NCBI RefSeq assembly: GCF_024158025.1
Contig: NZ_JAMZEL010000001.1
Location: 930,001-994,000, forward strand
Reading direction: 5' to 3'
DNA length: 64,000 bases
Source of the DNA: Runella salmonicolor
GTDB taxonomy: Bacteria; Bacteroidota; Bacteroidia; Cytophagales; Spirosomataceae
The stretch's first letter is position 1. Each line of letters starts with the position of its first letter. A program made the translations under genes and the position numbers. Below, piece by piece: positions 16,346-25,975 of the stretch. The notes beneath the pieces were generated by a model, which searched no databases, was not told the origin of the DNA, and saw only the letters and a list, made by a program, of their open reading frames with translations.

Positions 16346-17476
16346 TTGAAAATTGCGATTTTAAAAGAAACGAAAGCCTTTGAAAGGCGCGTTGCTATCA
16401 CACCTGATATTGTTAAATCTCTTCTGAAAGCAGGTTTTACGTGCACCATTCAATCGGGCGCGGGCGAAAACTCCTCCCTTCTGAACGCAGACTACGAAAA
16501 AGCGGGCGCCACCGTCGCCGCCGACACTCAAACCCTTCTGTCCGATGCCGACGTGGTGCTGAAAGTCAACGCCCCCACGCTCGACGAAGTAGCCCAAATG
16601 CGCGAAGGTGCCGTTTCGATTTCGTTTTTGTACGCTTACACCCAGCCCGAGTTGGTCAAGGCCCTCAATGCGAAAAAGATTTCGGCTTTCAGCATGGATG
16701 CCGTACCCCGCACCACCAAAGCCCAAAGCATGGACGCGCTCAGCTCGCAGGCCAACCTCGCTGGCTACAAGGCCGTGCTGCTCGGCGCCAACGCCCTCGG
16801 TAAGATTTTTCCGCTCATGATGACCGCCGCTGGTACCATCAAACCTTCCAAGGTACTTATTTTTGGCGCGGGTGTGGCGGGCTTGCAGGCCATTGCCACC
16901 GCCAAACGCCTCGGAGCCGTCGTGGAAGTATCGGATGTACGCCCCGAAACCAAAGAACAAGTGGAATCGCTGGGGGGCAAATTCTTGAGCGTTGAAGGCA
17001 TGGAGGCCAACAAGTCGGAAGGCGGCTACGCCAAAGAAGTATCGGCGGAGTTTTTGCAGAAACAACAGGACCTCATTAAACAACGCATCAAAGACGCCGA
17101 CATCGTTATCACAACTGCCCTTGTGATGGGCAAAAAAGCCCCGATTCTGGTCACGGAAGAGATGGTAAAATCCATGAAGACGGGTAGTGTGATTGTGGAC
17201 ATGGCCGTAGAATCGGGTGGAAACTGCGCCCTGAGCGAAGCCAACAAAACCGTGGTCAAAAACGGCGTCACCATCATCGGAGAGTCTAATCTCCCCGCCT
17301 TGCTATCGACCAACGCCAGCGATTTATACGCCAAAAACATCAGCACACTTCTATTGCATTTGGCCAACAAAGACGGTTTTAAGTGGGAATTGGAAGAGGA
17401 AATCACCAAAGGCAGCCTCATCACCCACCAAGGTACTTTGGTACATGCTTTTACAAAAGGGATTCTGGAGAAGTAG
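16346..17476 (+). CDS. pntAA: NAD(P) transhydrogenase subunit alpha, NAD(H)-binding part (PntAA)
   Basis: The soluble dI component of proton-translocating transhydrogenase, about 376 residues. It starts with KIAILKETKAFERRVAITPD (AlaDH/PNT N-terminal signature), continues with the Rossmann fingerprint FGAGVAGLQAIATAKRLGA and the loop VIVDMAVESGGNCAL, and ends without membrane segments. That is the split form found in Bacteroidetes and alphaproteobacteria. The start is most likely TTG 16346: this gives the family N-terminus, while the ATG at 16265 adds a Cys-rich extension not seen in homologues. The genes for the membrane part and the beta subunit follow on the same strand. The complex uses the proton gradient to make NADPH from NADH. 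Confidence 0.93.
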   Translation: MKIAILKETKAFERRVAITPDIVKSLLKAGFTCTIQSGAGENSSLLNADYEKAGATVAADTQTLLSDADVVLKVNAPTLDEVAQMREGAVSISFLYAYTQPELVKALNAKKISAFSMDAVPRTTKAQSMDALSSQANLAGYKAVLLGANALGKIFPLMMTAAGTIKPSKVLIFGAGVAGLQAIATAKRLGAVVEVSDVRPETKEQVESLGGKFLSVEGMEANKSEGGYAKEVSAEFLQKQQDLIKQRIKDADIVITTALVMGKKAPILVTEEMVKSMKTGSVIVDMAVESGGNCALSEANKTVVKNGVTIIGESNLPALLSTNASDLYAKNISTLLLHLANKDGFKWELEEEITKGSLITHQGTLVHAFTKGILEK

Positions 17477-17569
17477 TGAGGAGCGAGAAATGAGGAGTTT
17501 TTGACTTCAATCTTCCTCATCAATTACTAATCACCAGCTACCAACCACTAACCACAAATCACTAATTAA

Positions 17570-17878
17570 ATGGATTCAATCATCACGTTTATTGGAGAAA
17601 ATATCCAGCTTATTTATATCCTCATCCTCTCCATTTTTGTGGGAATTGAGGTCATTTCCAAAGTGCCGTCGGCGCTGCATACGCCGCTGATGTCGGGTGC
17701 CAATGCCATCCACGGGGTGGTGATTATCGGGGCCATCATCGTCATGGGCCACGCCGAAGCTGGCAACTGGCCCGCCTTGATTTTGGGCTTTTTGGCGGTG
17801 ATTCTCGGCACGCTCAACGTCGTCGGCGGTTTCGTAGTCACGGACCGAATGTTGGAAATGTTTAAAAAGAAGAAATAA
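17570..17878 (+). CDS. pntAB: NAD(P) transhydrogenase alpha subunit, membrane part (PntAB)
   Basis: A 102-residue protein with three membrane helices (about residues 12-30, 45-62, 70-92). It has the conserved KVPSALHTPLMSGANAIHG segment of the membrane (dII) portion of split PntA. It lies 93 bases after pntAA and 78 before pntB, forming one operon. The gene boundary corresponds to the fusion point in the E. coli PntA polypeptide. Confidence 0.92.
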   Translation: MDSIITFIGENIQLIYILILSIFVGIEVISKVPSALHTPLMSGANAIHGVVIIGAIIVMGHAEAGNWPALILGFLAVILGTLNVVGGFVVTDRMLEMFKKKK

Positions 17879-17889
17879 AATTTAGTTCG

Positions 17890-17932
17890 CAGTTAGCAGC
17901 CCACGGTAACAAGGGGAAGCGGCTGCCAACTG
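17890..17932. repeat. Hairpin between pntAB and pntB
   Basis: CAGTTAGCAGCC at 17890-17901 pairs with GGCTGCCAACTG at 17921-17932 (11 of 12 bases) around a 19-base loop. No T run follows, so it looks more like an intercistronic stem that stabilises RNA, slows translation, or is a degenerate repeat than a terminator. Confidence 0.5.
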
Positions 17933-17956
17933 TTTACTGTAAACTGCACACTCACA

Positions 17957-19360
17957 ATGCTTCAACAATACTGGTTATACCTCATTTACCTTTTGGGTTC
18001 CGTGTTTTTTATTGTAGGCTTGAAAATGCTCTCAGGCCCCAAAACCGCCCGTAACGGCAATTTTTTGGCAGCAGCGGGCATGACACTCGCCATTTTGGGC
18101 ACCATCTTCATGCACAAAAATGAAGAGGGCGAGTCGATAGGCAACTACGGCTGGATTTTCGGCGGTATCGCTATCGGTACCGTGTTGGGCTGGATTTCGG
18201 CCAAGAAAGTTAAAATGACTGCCATGCCCCAAATGGTGAGCCTTTTCAACGGCATGGGCGGTGCCTGCGCAGCCCTAATTTCGCTGGTAGAATTTGGACA
18301 CCTGCACGGCGATACCTCGCCCGTCACGATTCTGACCATCGTGGCTGGACTCGTCATCGGGAGCGTTTCGTTTTCGGGCAGTATTATTGCTTATGCCAAG
18401 TTGCAGGAAATTCTGAAAAAGACTTTCAAGCTTCCTGCCCAAAATATCCTGACCATCATTCTCATGGCAGGCATCGTCGGACTGAGTATTTATCTGGCCT
18501 TCGGACACGCTTCTACTGCGTTGCTGTACGTTATTTTTGCCCTGTCACTGGCTTATGGTATCCTGTTTGTGTTGCCCATCGGCGGGGCGGATATGCCCGT
18601 GGTCATTTCGCTGTTGAACTCCTTCACGGGTGTTGCGGCGGCTTTCGGCGGTTTTCTGTACGACAATCAGGTCATGCTTACGGGCGGAATTCTGGTGGGT
18701 TCGGCGGGTACGCTACTTACGATTTTGATGTGTAACGCCATGAACCGTTCTCTCACCAATGTTATCTTCGGGTCGTTTGGCGGTGGCGGTGCTACGGCAG
18801 GAGAAGCCAGCACCTTTGCGGGCGGCTCAGTAAAAAGCAGCACGCCTTCCGACATTGCCATCTTGATGAACTACGCCCAGAAAGTAATCGTAGTGCCGGG
18901 CTACGGATTGGCCGTGGCGCAGGCGCAGCACGTCATCCACGAACTGGAAGCGATTCTCGAAAAACGTGGTGTGGAAGTCAAATACGCCATTCACCCCGTA
19001 GCAGGACGGATGCCCGGCCACATGAACGTGCTCTTGGCGGAATCCAACGTAGCTTATGATAAGCTCGTGGAAATGGAAGAAATCAACGACCAGTTTGCCA
19101 CCACCGACGTGGTGTTTGTGGTAGGAGCCAACGACGTGGTCAACCCTGCCGCGCGTAGCAACCCCGCCAGCCCCATCTACGGAATGCCCATTTTGAACGC
19201 CGACAAAGCCCGCACGGTGATTGTAAGCAAGCGCTCCATGGCGGCCGGCTACGCGGGCATTGACAACGAACTCTTCTACTACCCCAACTGCCTCATGCTC
19301 TTCGGCGACGCCAAAGATTCGATTACGAAAGTTGTGGCGGAATTGAAGGGAATGGATTAG
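17957..19360 (+). CDS. pntB: NAD(P) transhydrogenase subunit beta
   Basis: A 467-residue integral membrane protein with about nine hydrophobic helices (residues 1-270) and a C-terminal NADP(H)-binding dIII domain (about 290-467). The dIII fingerprint is VPGYGLAVAQAQHVIHEL, followed by KYAIHPVAGRMPGHMNVLLAE and VVGANDVVNPAA, all diagnostic. The His in LVEFGHLHGD and the Asn-containing loop of the membrane part are kept. It completes the pntAA-pntAB-pntB operon, which ends at a strong terminator. Confidence 0.95.
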   Translation: MLQQYWLYLIYLLGSVFFIVGLKMLSGPKTARNGNFLAAAGMTLAILGTIFMHKNEEGESIGNYGWIFGGIAIGTVLGWISAKKVKMTAMPQMVSLFNGMGGACAALISLVEFGHLHGDTSPVTILTIVAGLVIGSVSFSGSIIAYAKLQEILKKTFKLPAQNILTIILMAGIVGLSIYLAFGHASTALLYVIFALSLAYGILFVLPIGGADMPVVISLLNSFTGVAAAFGGFLYDNQVMLTGGILVGSAGTLLTILMCNAMNRSLTNVIFGSFGGGGATAGEASTFAGGSVKSSTPSDIAILMNYAQKVIVVPGYGLAVAQAQHVIHELEAILEKRGVEVKYAIHPVAGRMPGHMNVLLAESNVAYDKLVEMEEINDQFATTDVVFVVGANDVVNPAARSNPASPIYGMPILNADKARTVIVSKRSMAAGYAGIDNELFYYPNCLMLFGDAKDSITKVVAELKGMD

Positions 19361-19423
19361 TGGCTACCATCTGATGATTATTGGGCAGTACCAGTATTAG
19401 AAATTAGTGAGACATATTTTGGA

Positions 19424-19469
19424 TTTTCACACAACAGGCAGCCCAAAAGAGCTGCCTGTTGTGTGAAAA
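19424..19469. terminator. Strong bidirectional terminator after pntB
   Basis: A perfect 19-base inverted repeat (19424-19442 with 19451-19469) whose core is CAACAGGCAGC / GCTGCCTGTTG, with an 8-base loop and T runs on both sides. It lies between convergent pntB and the XylR-type regulator. Confidence 0.9.
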
Positions 19470-19525
19470 TAAATTGTTTATTTCTTAAATTCCTAATGCA
19501 CCAATTTTAACGAAACTTGGAGCAC

Positions 19526-20689
19526 TCACTTCCCTGCCAAATGCTGATTCCGGTACTCAATGGGCGTGCAGCCTTTGATTTGGCGAAATTGACGCGCAAT
19601 GTTTTTGCTGTCAGCTAGCCCCATGTCCAGTGCGATTTCAAAAACCGTCATGTCGGTTTCGATGAGTTTTTGGGTAAACTTTTCGATACGCAGATTAAAA
19701 ATGTATTTGTAGATGGGATAGCCTGTAATGTCCTGAAAACGCTGTTCCAAGGCTCTTCTCGATAGTGGAACCTGCTTAACAATGTCTTCCACTTGGAGGT
19801 TTTTGTCGATATTTTGGTGAATAAACTTCAACGAAGAAGCAATGTAGCGGTCGTTGGTGGCGTAAATATCGGTGGACTGCCGCGTGATGATTTGCGTGGG
19901 TTTAACGATGATGTCGTAATAGTCGGCCGTGCCGTTCTCAATCATGTGGTGTAGTAGCTTGGCCGCGTCGTAGCCGCCTTTTTCGGTGTCTTGGCCGATG
20001 CTCGACAGTGGTGGGTCCGAAAATTCACAAATCATTTCGTCGTTGTCGACGCCCAGCACTGCCACGTGTTCGGGAATACGGATATTGGACTGACGACAGG
20101 CTTCGGTGATGTGTTGACCCTGGTTATCGTCGCAAGTCATAAGCGCGATGGGCTTGGGAAGCGATTTGAGCCACTGACTCAGCGGACTGGGTTTGTAGTA
20201 CCACAACTCACTCGACCGCGCCATAATGTGCTCAAAATAATGCACTTGATGCCCCGCTTTTTTGACCCGATCTTCGAAGCCATCTGCGCGCTCACGCGAC
20301 CAAACGATGTCTTTGAAACCATAAAAAGCGAAGTTCTTGAATCCTTTTCGGAGAAAATACTCGGCCCCCATTTTACCCGCTTCGTAGTGGTCGCCAGTGA
20401 TGTTGGGAATCTCTTTGAAGCGCTCTTTAAAATCTTGGGCAATGACGGGGATGCCTGCTTCCACGATTTTACTGATTTTGGGGTCGTTGTACAACTGCCC
20501 GATGATACCGTCGGCTTCCCATTCGAGCGCCCACTCCAAAATCCCGTCAATGCCAATTGTTTCGCGCTGAAACAACGGCATCCGACAGAAAATCCAGGGT
20601 CCGTGCTCTTTGGAATATTTAGAGATTCCTTTCAACAGTCCCTTGCTGTATTCTTCGGCAAAGTCGATGAGAAGAATGATCTTGTACAT
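19526..20689 (-). CDS. XylR-type transcriptional regulator (sugar-binding domain plus AraC helix-turn-helix)
   Basis: A 387-residue regulator. The N-terminal LacI-like periplasmic-binding-protein fold (about residues 1-270) has LLIDFAEEYSKGLLKGISKYS, MTCDDNQGQHITEACR and VAVLGVDNDEMICEFSDPPLSSI. The C-terminal AraC-type domain (about 285-385) has two helix-turn-helix units: LSRRALEQRFQDITG and MGLADSKNIARQFRQIKGCTP. The XylR family senses a sugar directly and activates uptake and catabolic genes. It is last in the minus-strand order hexosaminidase, ROK kinase, FHS permease, regulator, so it probably controls that amino-sugar set; the inducer is unknown. Confidence 0.9.
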   Translation of the reverse strand: MYKIILLIDFAEEYSKGLLKGISKYSKEHGPWIFCRMPLFQRETIGIDGILEWALEWEADGIIGQLYNDPKISKIVEAGIPVIAQDFKERFKEIPNITGDHYEAGKMGAEYFLRKGFKNFAFYGFKDIVWSRERADGFEDRVKKAGHQVHYFEHIMARSSELWYYKPSPLSQWLKSLPKPIALMTCDDNQGQHITEACRQSNIRIPEHVAVLGVDNDEMICEFSDPPLSSIGQDTEKGGYDAAKLLHHMIENGTADYYDIIVKPTQIITRQSTDIYATNDRYIASSLKFIHQNIDKNLQVEDIVKQVPLSRRALEQRFQDITGYPIYKYIFNLRIEKFTQKLIETDMTVFEIALDMGLADSKNIARQFRQIKGCTPIEYRNQHLAGK

Positions 20690-20798
20690 GTGTGACGGAG
20701 TAGGGTTAATTTTAGGTACACACCCGTTTCTGGAAGGAGCATTTTATCATTTGTTAACTTTCGGTTTTCAGAAACCTCGTACACAAACGCCCATAGCC

Positions 20799-22052
20799 TT
20801 ACGAAAAAAGCTCTTTCCAACTTTTGACGGTGGCATTGGTCACGAGGGGTTTGGCCCAGAGACCGATGCTCAAAATGTACCCTAAAGTAATCATCAAAAA
20901 CAACATTGCCAAGCGTAAACCGACCAATTCGGCCAATCCGCCGATAATGAGCGGCACCACCGCACCGCCCGCAATGCCTGAGCAAAGAATTCCCGAAAAT
21001 GTACCGTGGTGATACGGCACCGAGTTGAGCGCCAACGACACAATGATAGACCACATGACCGATGCACAAAATCCGCTTAGCGGAAACGCATACAGCGCCG
21101 CTTGAACCGGCCCAAACAGCCCCACCAACACCGAAACAATGGCGCCCACGGTGAATAAAATCAATACCCGACGGCTATCGAAGATTTTGAGTAACACCAA
21201 TCCTAAAATACAGCCAATGGTAAGTAAACCCCAAAAATAAGAAATGACCGACGCGCCTTCGGTGGCGGGGTCGATGTTGTGGTAGGTTTGGAGAAACTTA
21301 GAAGTCCAGTTGGCAATGCCCTGCTCAGTACCTACATAGCAGAAAATACCGATAAAAAACAGGAATACATAGCGGTTTTTGAGCAGGTCTTTGAAGGCAT
21401 TTTCGGTATCAATTTTTTCATCTTCCTTAAGTTCCACTTCGGGGAACTTAACAAATCGAACCACGACCACCATCAGAAAAGCCACCACCGCAAACACCCA
21501 GTACAGCGACACCCATTTCAGGTCGGCGGGCACAATTTGGTTGAGCGTGTTGATGACAGCATTGGATGCCGTGCCAGCGTGTACATTTAAGACCAAATAA
21601 CTGTACAACATCGGGCTCAGAAACGAAGCTCCCCCGAAAAAAAGCTGTGCCATCACCGAGTTAAAGGCAAAATTGGCCTCGCCACCCGCCACCCGCAGCA
21701 ACGGATTAATCACCACTTGCAACATTGCCATGCCAATACCGATGATGAACAATGAAACCAACGCCACCGTAAATGTAGGCACCAAGGCAAACAATAATGC
21801 CCCTCCAAAAGCCATCATAAAAGCCCACAAAAGCACTTTTTTCTCCCGGTATTTTTCCACCAAAATCCCCGAAGGAATGGAGGCCACCCCGTACGCCACA
21901 AAAAAAGCAAATGGTAAAAAACCCGCAAGTCCAATACTCAGATCAAAACCAGAAACGATGTCGGGGATGATGGGCCCCAGAATGTTGCTAAGAAAGGAAA
22001 TAACGAAGAATATCAGAAAAATCAGAATGACAATAAAGGTGTTGCTTTTCAT
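20799..22052 (-). CDS. FHS/FucP-like sugar:proton symporter (MFS)
   Basis: A 417-residue, 12-helix permease of the major facilitator superfamily. The N-terminal half has SFLSNILGPIIPDIVSGFDLS and PSGILVEKYREKKVLL (motif A region). The middle has INPLLRVAGGEANFAFNSV, similar to the FucP/glucose-galactose (FHS) family. The C-terminal half has the loop YCLSIGL-like end and PYHHGTFSGILCSGIAGGAVVP. The neighbours suggest it imports N-acetylglucosamine or a related hexosamine for the ROK kinase encoded upstream. The 220-base gap to the kinase gene may carry its own promoter. Confidence 0.85.
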   Translation of the reverse strand: MKSNTFIVILIFLIFFVISFLSNILGPIIPDIVSGFDLSIGLAGFLPFAFFVAYGVASIPSGILVEKYREKKVLLWAFMMAFGGALLFALVPTFTVALVSLFIIGIGMAMLQVVINPLLRVAGGEANFAFNSVMAQLFFGGASFLSPMLYSYLVLNVHAGTASNAVINTLNQIVPADLKWVSLYWVFAVVAFLMVVVVRFVKFPEVELKEDEKIDTENAFKDLLKNRYVFLFFIGIFCYVGTEQGIANWTSKFLQTYHNIDPATEGASVISYFWGLLTIGCILGLVLLKIFDSRRVLILFTVGAIVSVLVGLFGPVQAALYAFPLSGFCASVMWSIIVSLALNSVPYHHGTFSGILCSGIAGGAVVPLIIGGLAELVGLRLAMLFLMITLGYILSIGLWAKPLVTNATVKSWKELFS

Positions 22053-22272
22053 GGAATGGGGTTTACAGGAATAGGAAAGACAAAGTTAATTCTTAATGCG
22101 AATGGCGCAAACGATGCAATTGGAGCCGCAAAACTGAAAAATGTAAAATAGCAAACCGCCCGACGCAGTCCCGTACAAAGTTGAAATCTATTTTTTCACA
22201 AAACCACCCTCGCGGTTTTGTATTTTTCGGTTTTACATTCTTCGCGGGGCTACCCGAGCGGTTCTATTGCTC

Positions 22273-23121
22273 CTAAACTTTCACCTTCAAGTCTTGCGAA
22301 ACCAGCGCGGCGGCTCCCAACATTGAAATATCATCATCTTGAGATTGAAGCAGTTTGAGGCGCTTGAGCGACTGCGGATAGGCAAAATCGTTGAGCGTTT
22401 CCAACATTCCCGCCTTAAATAAAGGATAGGCTTTGGAAATCGACCCGCCCAATACAATGGCTTCTGGGTCAAATACATACATGGCGGCTTTGATTGCACA
22501 CCCGATATGTACCCCAAATTCAGACCACATATTGATGGCCTTTTTGTTACCATTAAGTGCCGCTTGGCTTGCTTCGAGGGCGGTGGTGCCGTGGATAGAA
22601 TCGAAGAAATTGCTACAAGCGTAGTATTCAAGGTTATGGTCGCGATAAGGAAGCAGGCCTATTTCTCCCGCCCCGCAATTGTGCCCTATATATAACTGAT
22701 TATCAATGATTAATCCAGAACCAAGGCCTGTGCCGATGGTCATCCCGACAACCGAGCTGTAATTTTTGGCCACTCCGAAACGGTGCTCTCCGAGGGTAAA
22801 ACAATTGACATCGTTGTTGACAAATACTGGCAGGTTGAATTCTTCTTCTAAAATATCACGCAAGGCCACTTTTTCCCATGAGGGAATATTCGCGACATTA
22901 TACACGATGCCGCGTTCAACATCCACCACCGACGGCACACCGATACCAATGCTGGTGGCGGGGTAGTCGGTCAGGGGTTTAATAAGATTGATTAATTGGG
23001 TTAAAGTAGCCGATAACGAGTCCTTTTGTTGAAGGAATATGGTGTTCTGCCGAATAATCGAACCGTTTGTTTCGACGCCCGCCTTTATTTTTGTTCCTCC
23101 TAAATCTACACCTATTTTCAT
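22273..23121 (-). CDS. ROK family sugar kinase lacking the zinc-binding Cys motif
   Basis: A 282-residue kinase with the ATP-binding DLGGTKIKAG at the N-terminus, catalytic NNDVNCFTLGE (Asp base), and GTGLGSGLI with GAGEIGLLPYRDH. In most ROK proteins the next segment is the zinc motif CxCGxxGC. Here it reads NLEYYACSNFFDS with a single Cys, so zinc is not expected. ATG 23121 (MKIGVDLGG) is preferred over a GTG two codons earlier. Likely substrates are N-acetylglucosamine or glucose, judging from the adjacent hexosaminidase and permease; no deacetylase or deaminase genes follow. It lies about 170 bases downstream of the hexosaminidase gene. Confidence 0.87.
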   Translation of the reverse strand: MKIGVDLGGTKIKAGVETNGSIIRQNTIFLQQKDSLSATLTQLINLIKPLTDYPATSIGIGVPSVVDVERGIVYNVANIPSWEKVALRDILEEEFNLPVFVNNDVNCFTLGEHRFGVAKNYSSVVGMTIGTGLGSGLIIDNQLYIGHNCGAGEIGLLPYRDHNLEYYACSNFFDSIHGTTALEASQAALNGNKKAINMWSEFGVHIGCAIKAAMYVFDPEAIVLGGSISKAYPLFKAGMLETLNDFAYPQSLKRLKLLQSQDDDISMLGAAALVSQDLKVKV

Positions 23122-23294
23122 GTTCACTCTTTTTTAATCGTTTTCTTTTTTTCATTCCTGCGACGGGGCATATCCTGCCGCTAGTTACCTATTTATTTAC
23201 CGTAAAGTTGTGGACTGTTGAAGCAATACCGACCCTCGGAATTTTGGACAGTAAATTCCGTTTACTGATGATTCTTTTGTGTTTTTTAGTTTAA

Positions 23295-25874
23295 TCAATT
23301 CACAATCACGGTTCGGCTTCCTTTGCCAGAGGCATCAAAACTTTTCAGTTTAACGGTACCGCTTACTTTTACTGGACTTTTGTATTCTGCTGATTTTTGG
23401 GTGGGCTCGCTGCCGTCAGTAGTGTACCGAATCGTTAATCCTGGAAAGGCTACGTTGGCGTTCAGGGTGCCGTTTTCAATGAGGGCTCCCGGTAACGGTA
23501 CTCGGTAATTGTAGCCGCCGTTGAGATAACTTAATCGTGGCAACTCTTTCTGGGCCAACGTATTTACAAATACATTCCAGCCCGTTTGAATGACTTTTTC
23601 TCGCGTCGTTTTATCGGCGATATTCTCCCACGGGCGCTCGGCACTCCAGGCACTTTCAGCAAATCCCATAAGCTTGGGGAGGGTATAATATTCCATCATG
23701 TCGCGGCCTTTGACGGTTTCGCTCCAGAGCTGACATTCTACGCCAATGATATTTTTGCGGGCTTCGGGTTTGAGGCGTTCCACTTTATCAAAGACCATGG
23801 GTTTGCCCATGGCGGTGGTGTAGGTGGTTTTGAACATATCGTAGGGCGCAAAGGTGTAATTGTCGCGCGTGTCTACAAACCCCGCCCAATAGAGACCGGG
23901 CTCTTTGGGGTCGTTGTTGTAGGCCAAATCAAAATAGAAATTGGTGACGTTGCAGAGCACCACAGGGTAGCCAGCATTGGCGATTCTATACCCCATGTCG
24001 GGGTCATACACGTTGTTCCAAACGTAAGGAACGACATTTTTGCCCGCAAACTCAGGGTTGACTTTCAACGTACCTTCTTTGTCTTTAATCATCGAAACTT
24101 CTTCCCAACCATGTACCTGAAGGTTGCGTTTTTGGAGTCTTGGCAACAATCGACGAATGAAATACGGATGTAGGTTGTATTCATTGCCAATACTTGGGTC
24201 TTTTTTGAGAAGTTCCTGTGCCAAAGGGGACTTCGTCCAAGCGCCTGCGGCAACTTCATCACCACCGATGTGGAAAAGGTCGAGCGTTAGCCCTGCTTCC
24301 TTGTACATTTTGATGATTTCGTCGGTGACTTTTTCGTAAAAACGATAGGTGGACTCCCGCGTTACGTCCACTACGTTGTCTTTATAGCCCTGCGCCGATA
24401 GGTACACCGATTTATCATCGGGGTCAATGAGGCGGTATTCGTTGGCTTCTTTTTCTTTGCCTTCCTTCATCAATCGCTCATAGCGCGCCTCCATGGCTTT
24501 GATGGCGGCATGGGCGTGTCCGGGCAGATTTACTTCAGGAATGATTTTGATGTGCCGTGCAGCGGCGTATTTTAGGATTTCAATAAAATCTGCTTTAGTA
24601 TAAAAACCGCTACCATGTTTGCCTTTTTCGTACGCCACTGGTCCAGAACCATAGCCCGGGTGCAGGGCGGCATTCTTGTACGAGGAAATGTGTTGACGTT
24701 GTGCACCTACCTGCGTCAGTTCGGGCAAACCTTCAATCTCCAATCGCCAGCCTTCGTCTTCGGTGGTGTACAATAAAAAGTGGTTGAGTTTATAAAACGC
24801 CAGCACATCCAGCAGCCGTAAGAGGGTTTCTTTGGTCTGAAAATTTCGGCTCACGTCGAGCTGCATACTACGAAAATGAAAACGTGGAGCATCTTCGATT
24901 TGAACGTAATCCAAACCAACCGAAGCCGCTTTTTGAACAAACGCTTGGGTAGGAATCAGCGCCACCAAACTCTGTGTACCGTAAAAAACCCCCGCCGCGT
25001 CGCTGCCGACGATGGAAATACCTTTGTCGTTGATGTTCAGTTGGTAGGCTTCTTTGCTGATGCCGTTGACGGCGACTTTGCCCGTTTGCAGCGAAATCGT
25101 GTTGTCAGCAGGGGCCGCATTTTTTACCGTAAAATCGCCGCCGGTCAACTCCTTGAGACGTTGGGCGAGCAATTTGGCTTCGCTCTCCAGTCCGTTTTGG
25201 TAATGAATGGGCGTGGAGGCGGTCAAAGCAAACGTTCCTTTGCCAGACGTTACTTTCACGGGTGTCGGAATCACCTTCAACAATTGGTCGGCGCTGACTG
25301 GACTGACGCCCAAATTTTCTTTGTATTGCTGCTCATGGGTCAAAATCGGGTCTTCGTCGTTGCTTCCGCGTAGCAATTGCTCTTTTTTGGTGAAGGGCAC
25401 CACAGTACAGGGGTCAAGCTGTACGATTTGTGTCTCTTTTCCTGCTTTATCATAAAATACAAAATACAAGCCCAAAGGCGCGTCGGTTTCTTTTATGATG
25501 CCTTCCGTTCCCCGATAACTCACCGTCAGCGAGTCGCCGGGGGCTAGACGAAAGCCCTTATTGGGCGTCATTTTGTACCAATCTCCGTTGATGTGTTCGA
25601 GGGTAGCGGGTTGGGGAGTCGGATGCCCCGTGAGGGGGCGCGGAGCCATGTTGAAAAATAATGCCCAATCACGGTCATTTAACGTGAGCGTTCCGTTGTT
25701 TTTTAGGTAAAATTTGGCTTCAAAGGTGTCTTTCGGCCCCACAAAATTACTGACCAATTCCCACGAAATAGCCACCTTGCCAGCTTGGTCAAACTCACCG
25801 CTTTGGGTTGATTTACAGCTGATAATCGCAAGAATTGTTGTAAAGAGAAACGCACTATGTAAAATATTACGCAT
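23295..25874 (-). CDS. GH20 beta-N-acetylhexosaminidase (chitobiase-like lipoprotein)
   Basis: An 859-residue multidomain lipoprotein; lipobox IISC gives lipidated Cys20. Domains: an N-terminal CHB_HEX carbohydrate-binding domain (about 30-160), a GH20b domain (about 200-320), and a GH20 barrel (about 325-750) with the catalytic Asp539-Glu540 pair in HIGGDEVAAGAW, where the Asp orients the substrate acetamido group. A C-terminal chitobiase-type Ig domain (about 780-855, IRYTTDGSEPT) closes the chain. It hydrolyses terminal beta-linked GlcNAc or GalNAc outside the inner membrane, feeding the permease and kinase encoded downstream. It is divergent from the HGSNAT-like gene at 25976. Confidence 0.95.
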   Translation of the reverse strand: MRNILHSAFLFTTILAIISCKSTQSGEFDQAGKVAISWELVSNFVGPKDTFEAKFYLKNNGTLTLNDRDWALFFNMAPRPLTGHPTPQPATLEHINGDWYKMTPNKGFRLAPGDSLTVSYRGTEGIIKETDAPLGLYFVFYDKAGKETQIVQLDPCTVVPFTKKEQLLRGSNDEDPILTHEQQYKENLGVSPVSADQLLKVIPTPVKVTSGKGTFALTASTPIHYQNGLESEAKLLAQRLKELTGGDFTVKNAAPADNTISLQTGKVAVNGISKEAYQLNINDKGISIVGSDAAGVFYGTQSLVALIPTQAFVQKAASVGLDYVQIEDAPRFHFRSMQLDVSRNFQTKETLLRLLDVLAFYKLNHFLLYTTEDEGWRLEIEGLPELTQVGAQRQHISSYKNAALHPGYGSGPVAYEKGKHGSGFYTKADFIEILKYAAARHIKIIPEVNLPGHAHAAIKAMEARYERLMKEGKEKEANEYRLIDPDDKSVYLSAQGYKDNVVDVTRESTYRFYEKVTDEIIKMYKEAGLTLDLFHIGGDEVAAGAWTKSPLAQELLKKDPSIGNEYNLHPYFIRRLLPRLQKRNLQVHGWEEVSMIKDKEGTLKVNPEFAGKNVVPYVWNNVYDPDMGYRIANAGYPVVLCNVTNFYFDLAYNNDPKEPGLYWAGFVDTRDNYTFAPYDMFKTTYTTAMGKPMVFDKVERLKPEARKNIIGVECQLWSETVKGRDMMEYYTLPKLMGFAESAWSAERPWENIADKTTREKVIQTGWNVFVNTLAQKELPRLSYLNGGYNYRVPLPGALIENGTLNANVAFPGLTIRYTTDGSEPTQKSAEYKSPVKVSGTVKLKSFDASGKGSRTVIVN

Positions 25875-25975
25875 AATTTGCGGGGTTAAATAGCCCTAAT
25901 AATACTGTGGCACGTATTAAAAATACCATTCAGGTTTGAAGTAATTTTTAACATTGACTTAATCCCTTCCTTTTG

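Noticed and set aside
16361..17083. Antisense frame of 240 codons inside pntAA
   Set aside because: Shadow of a diagnostic gene; low-complexity Gly/Phe/Arg composition.
17570..17878. Transhydrogenase split taken as a frameshift
   Set aside because: The three-gene arrangement is the normal form in Bacteroidetes; each part has its own start.
19991..20695. Antisense frame of 234 codons inside the XylR-type gene
   Set aside because: The minus-strand gene has clear domains; the antisense frame has none.
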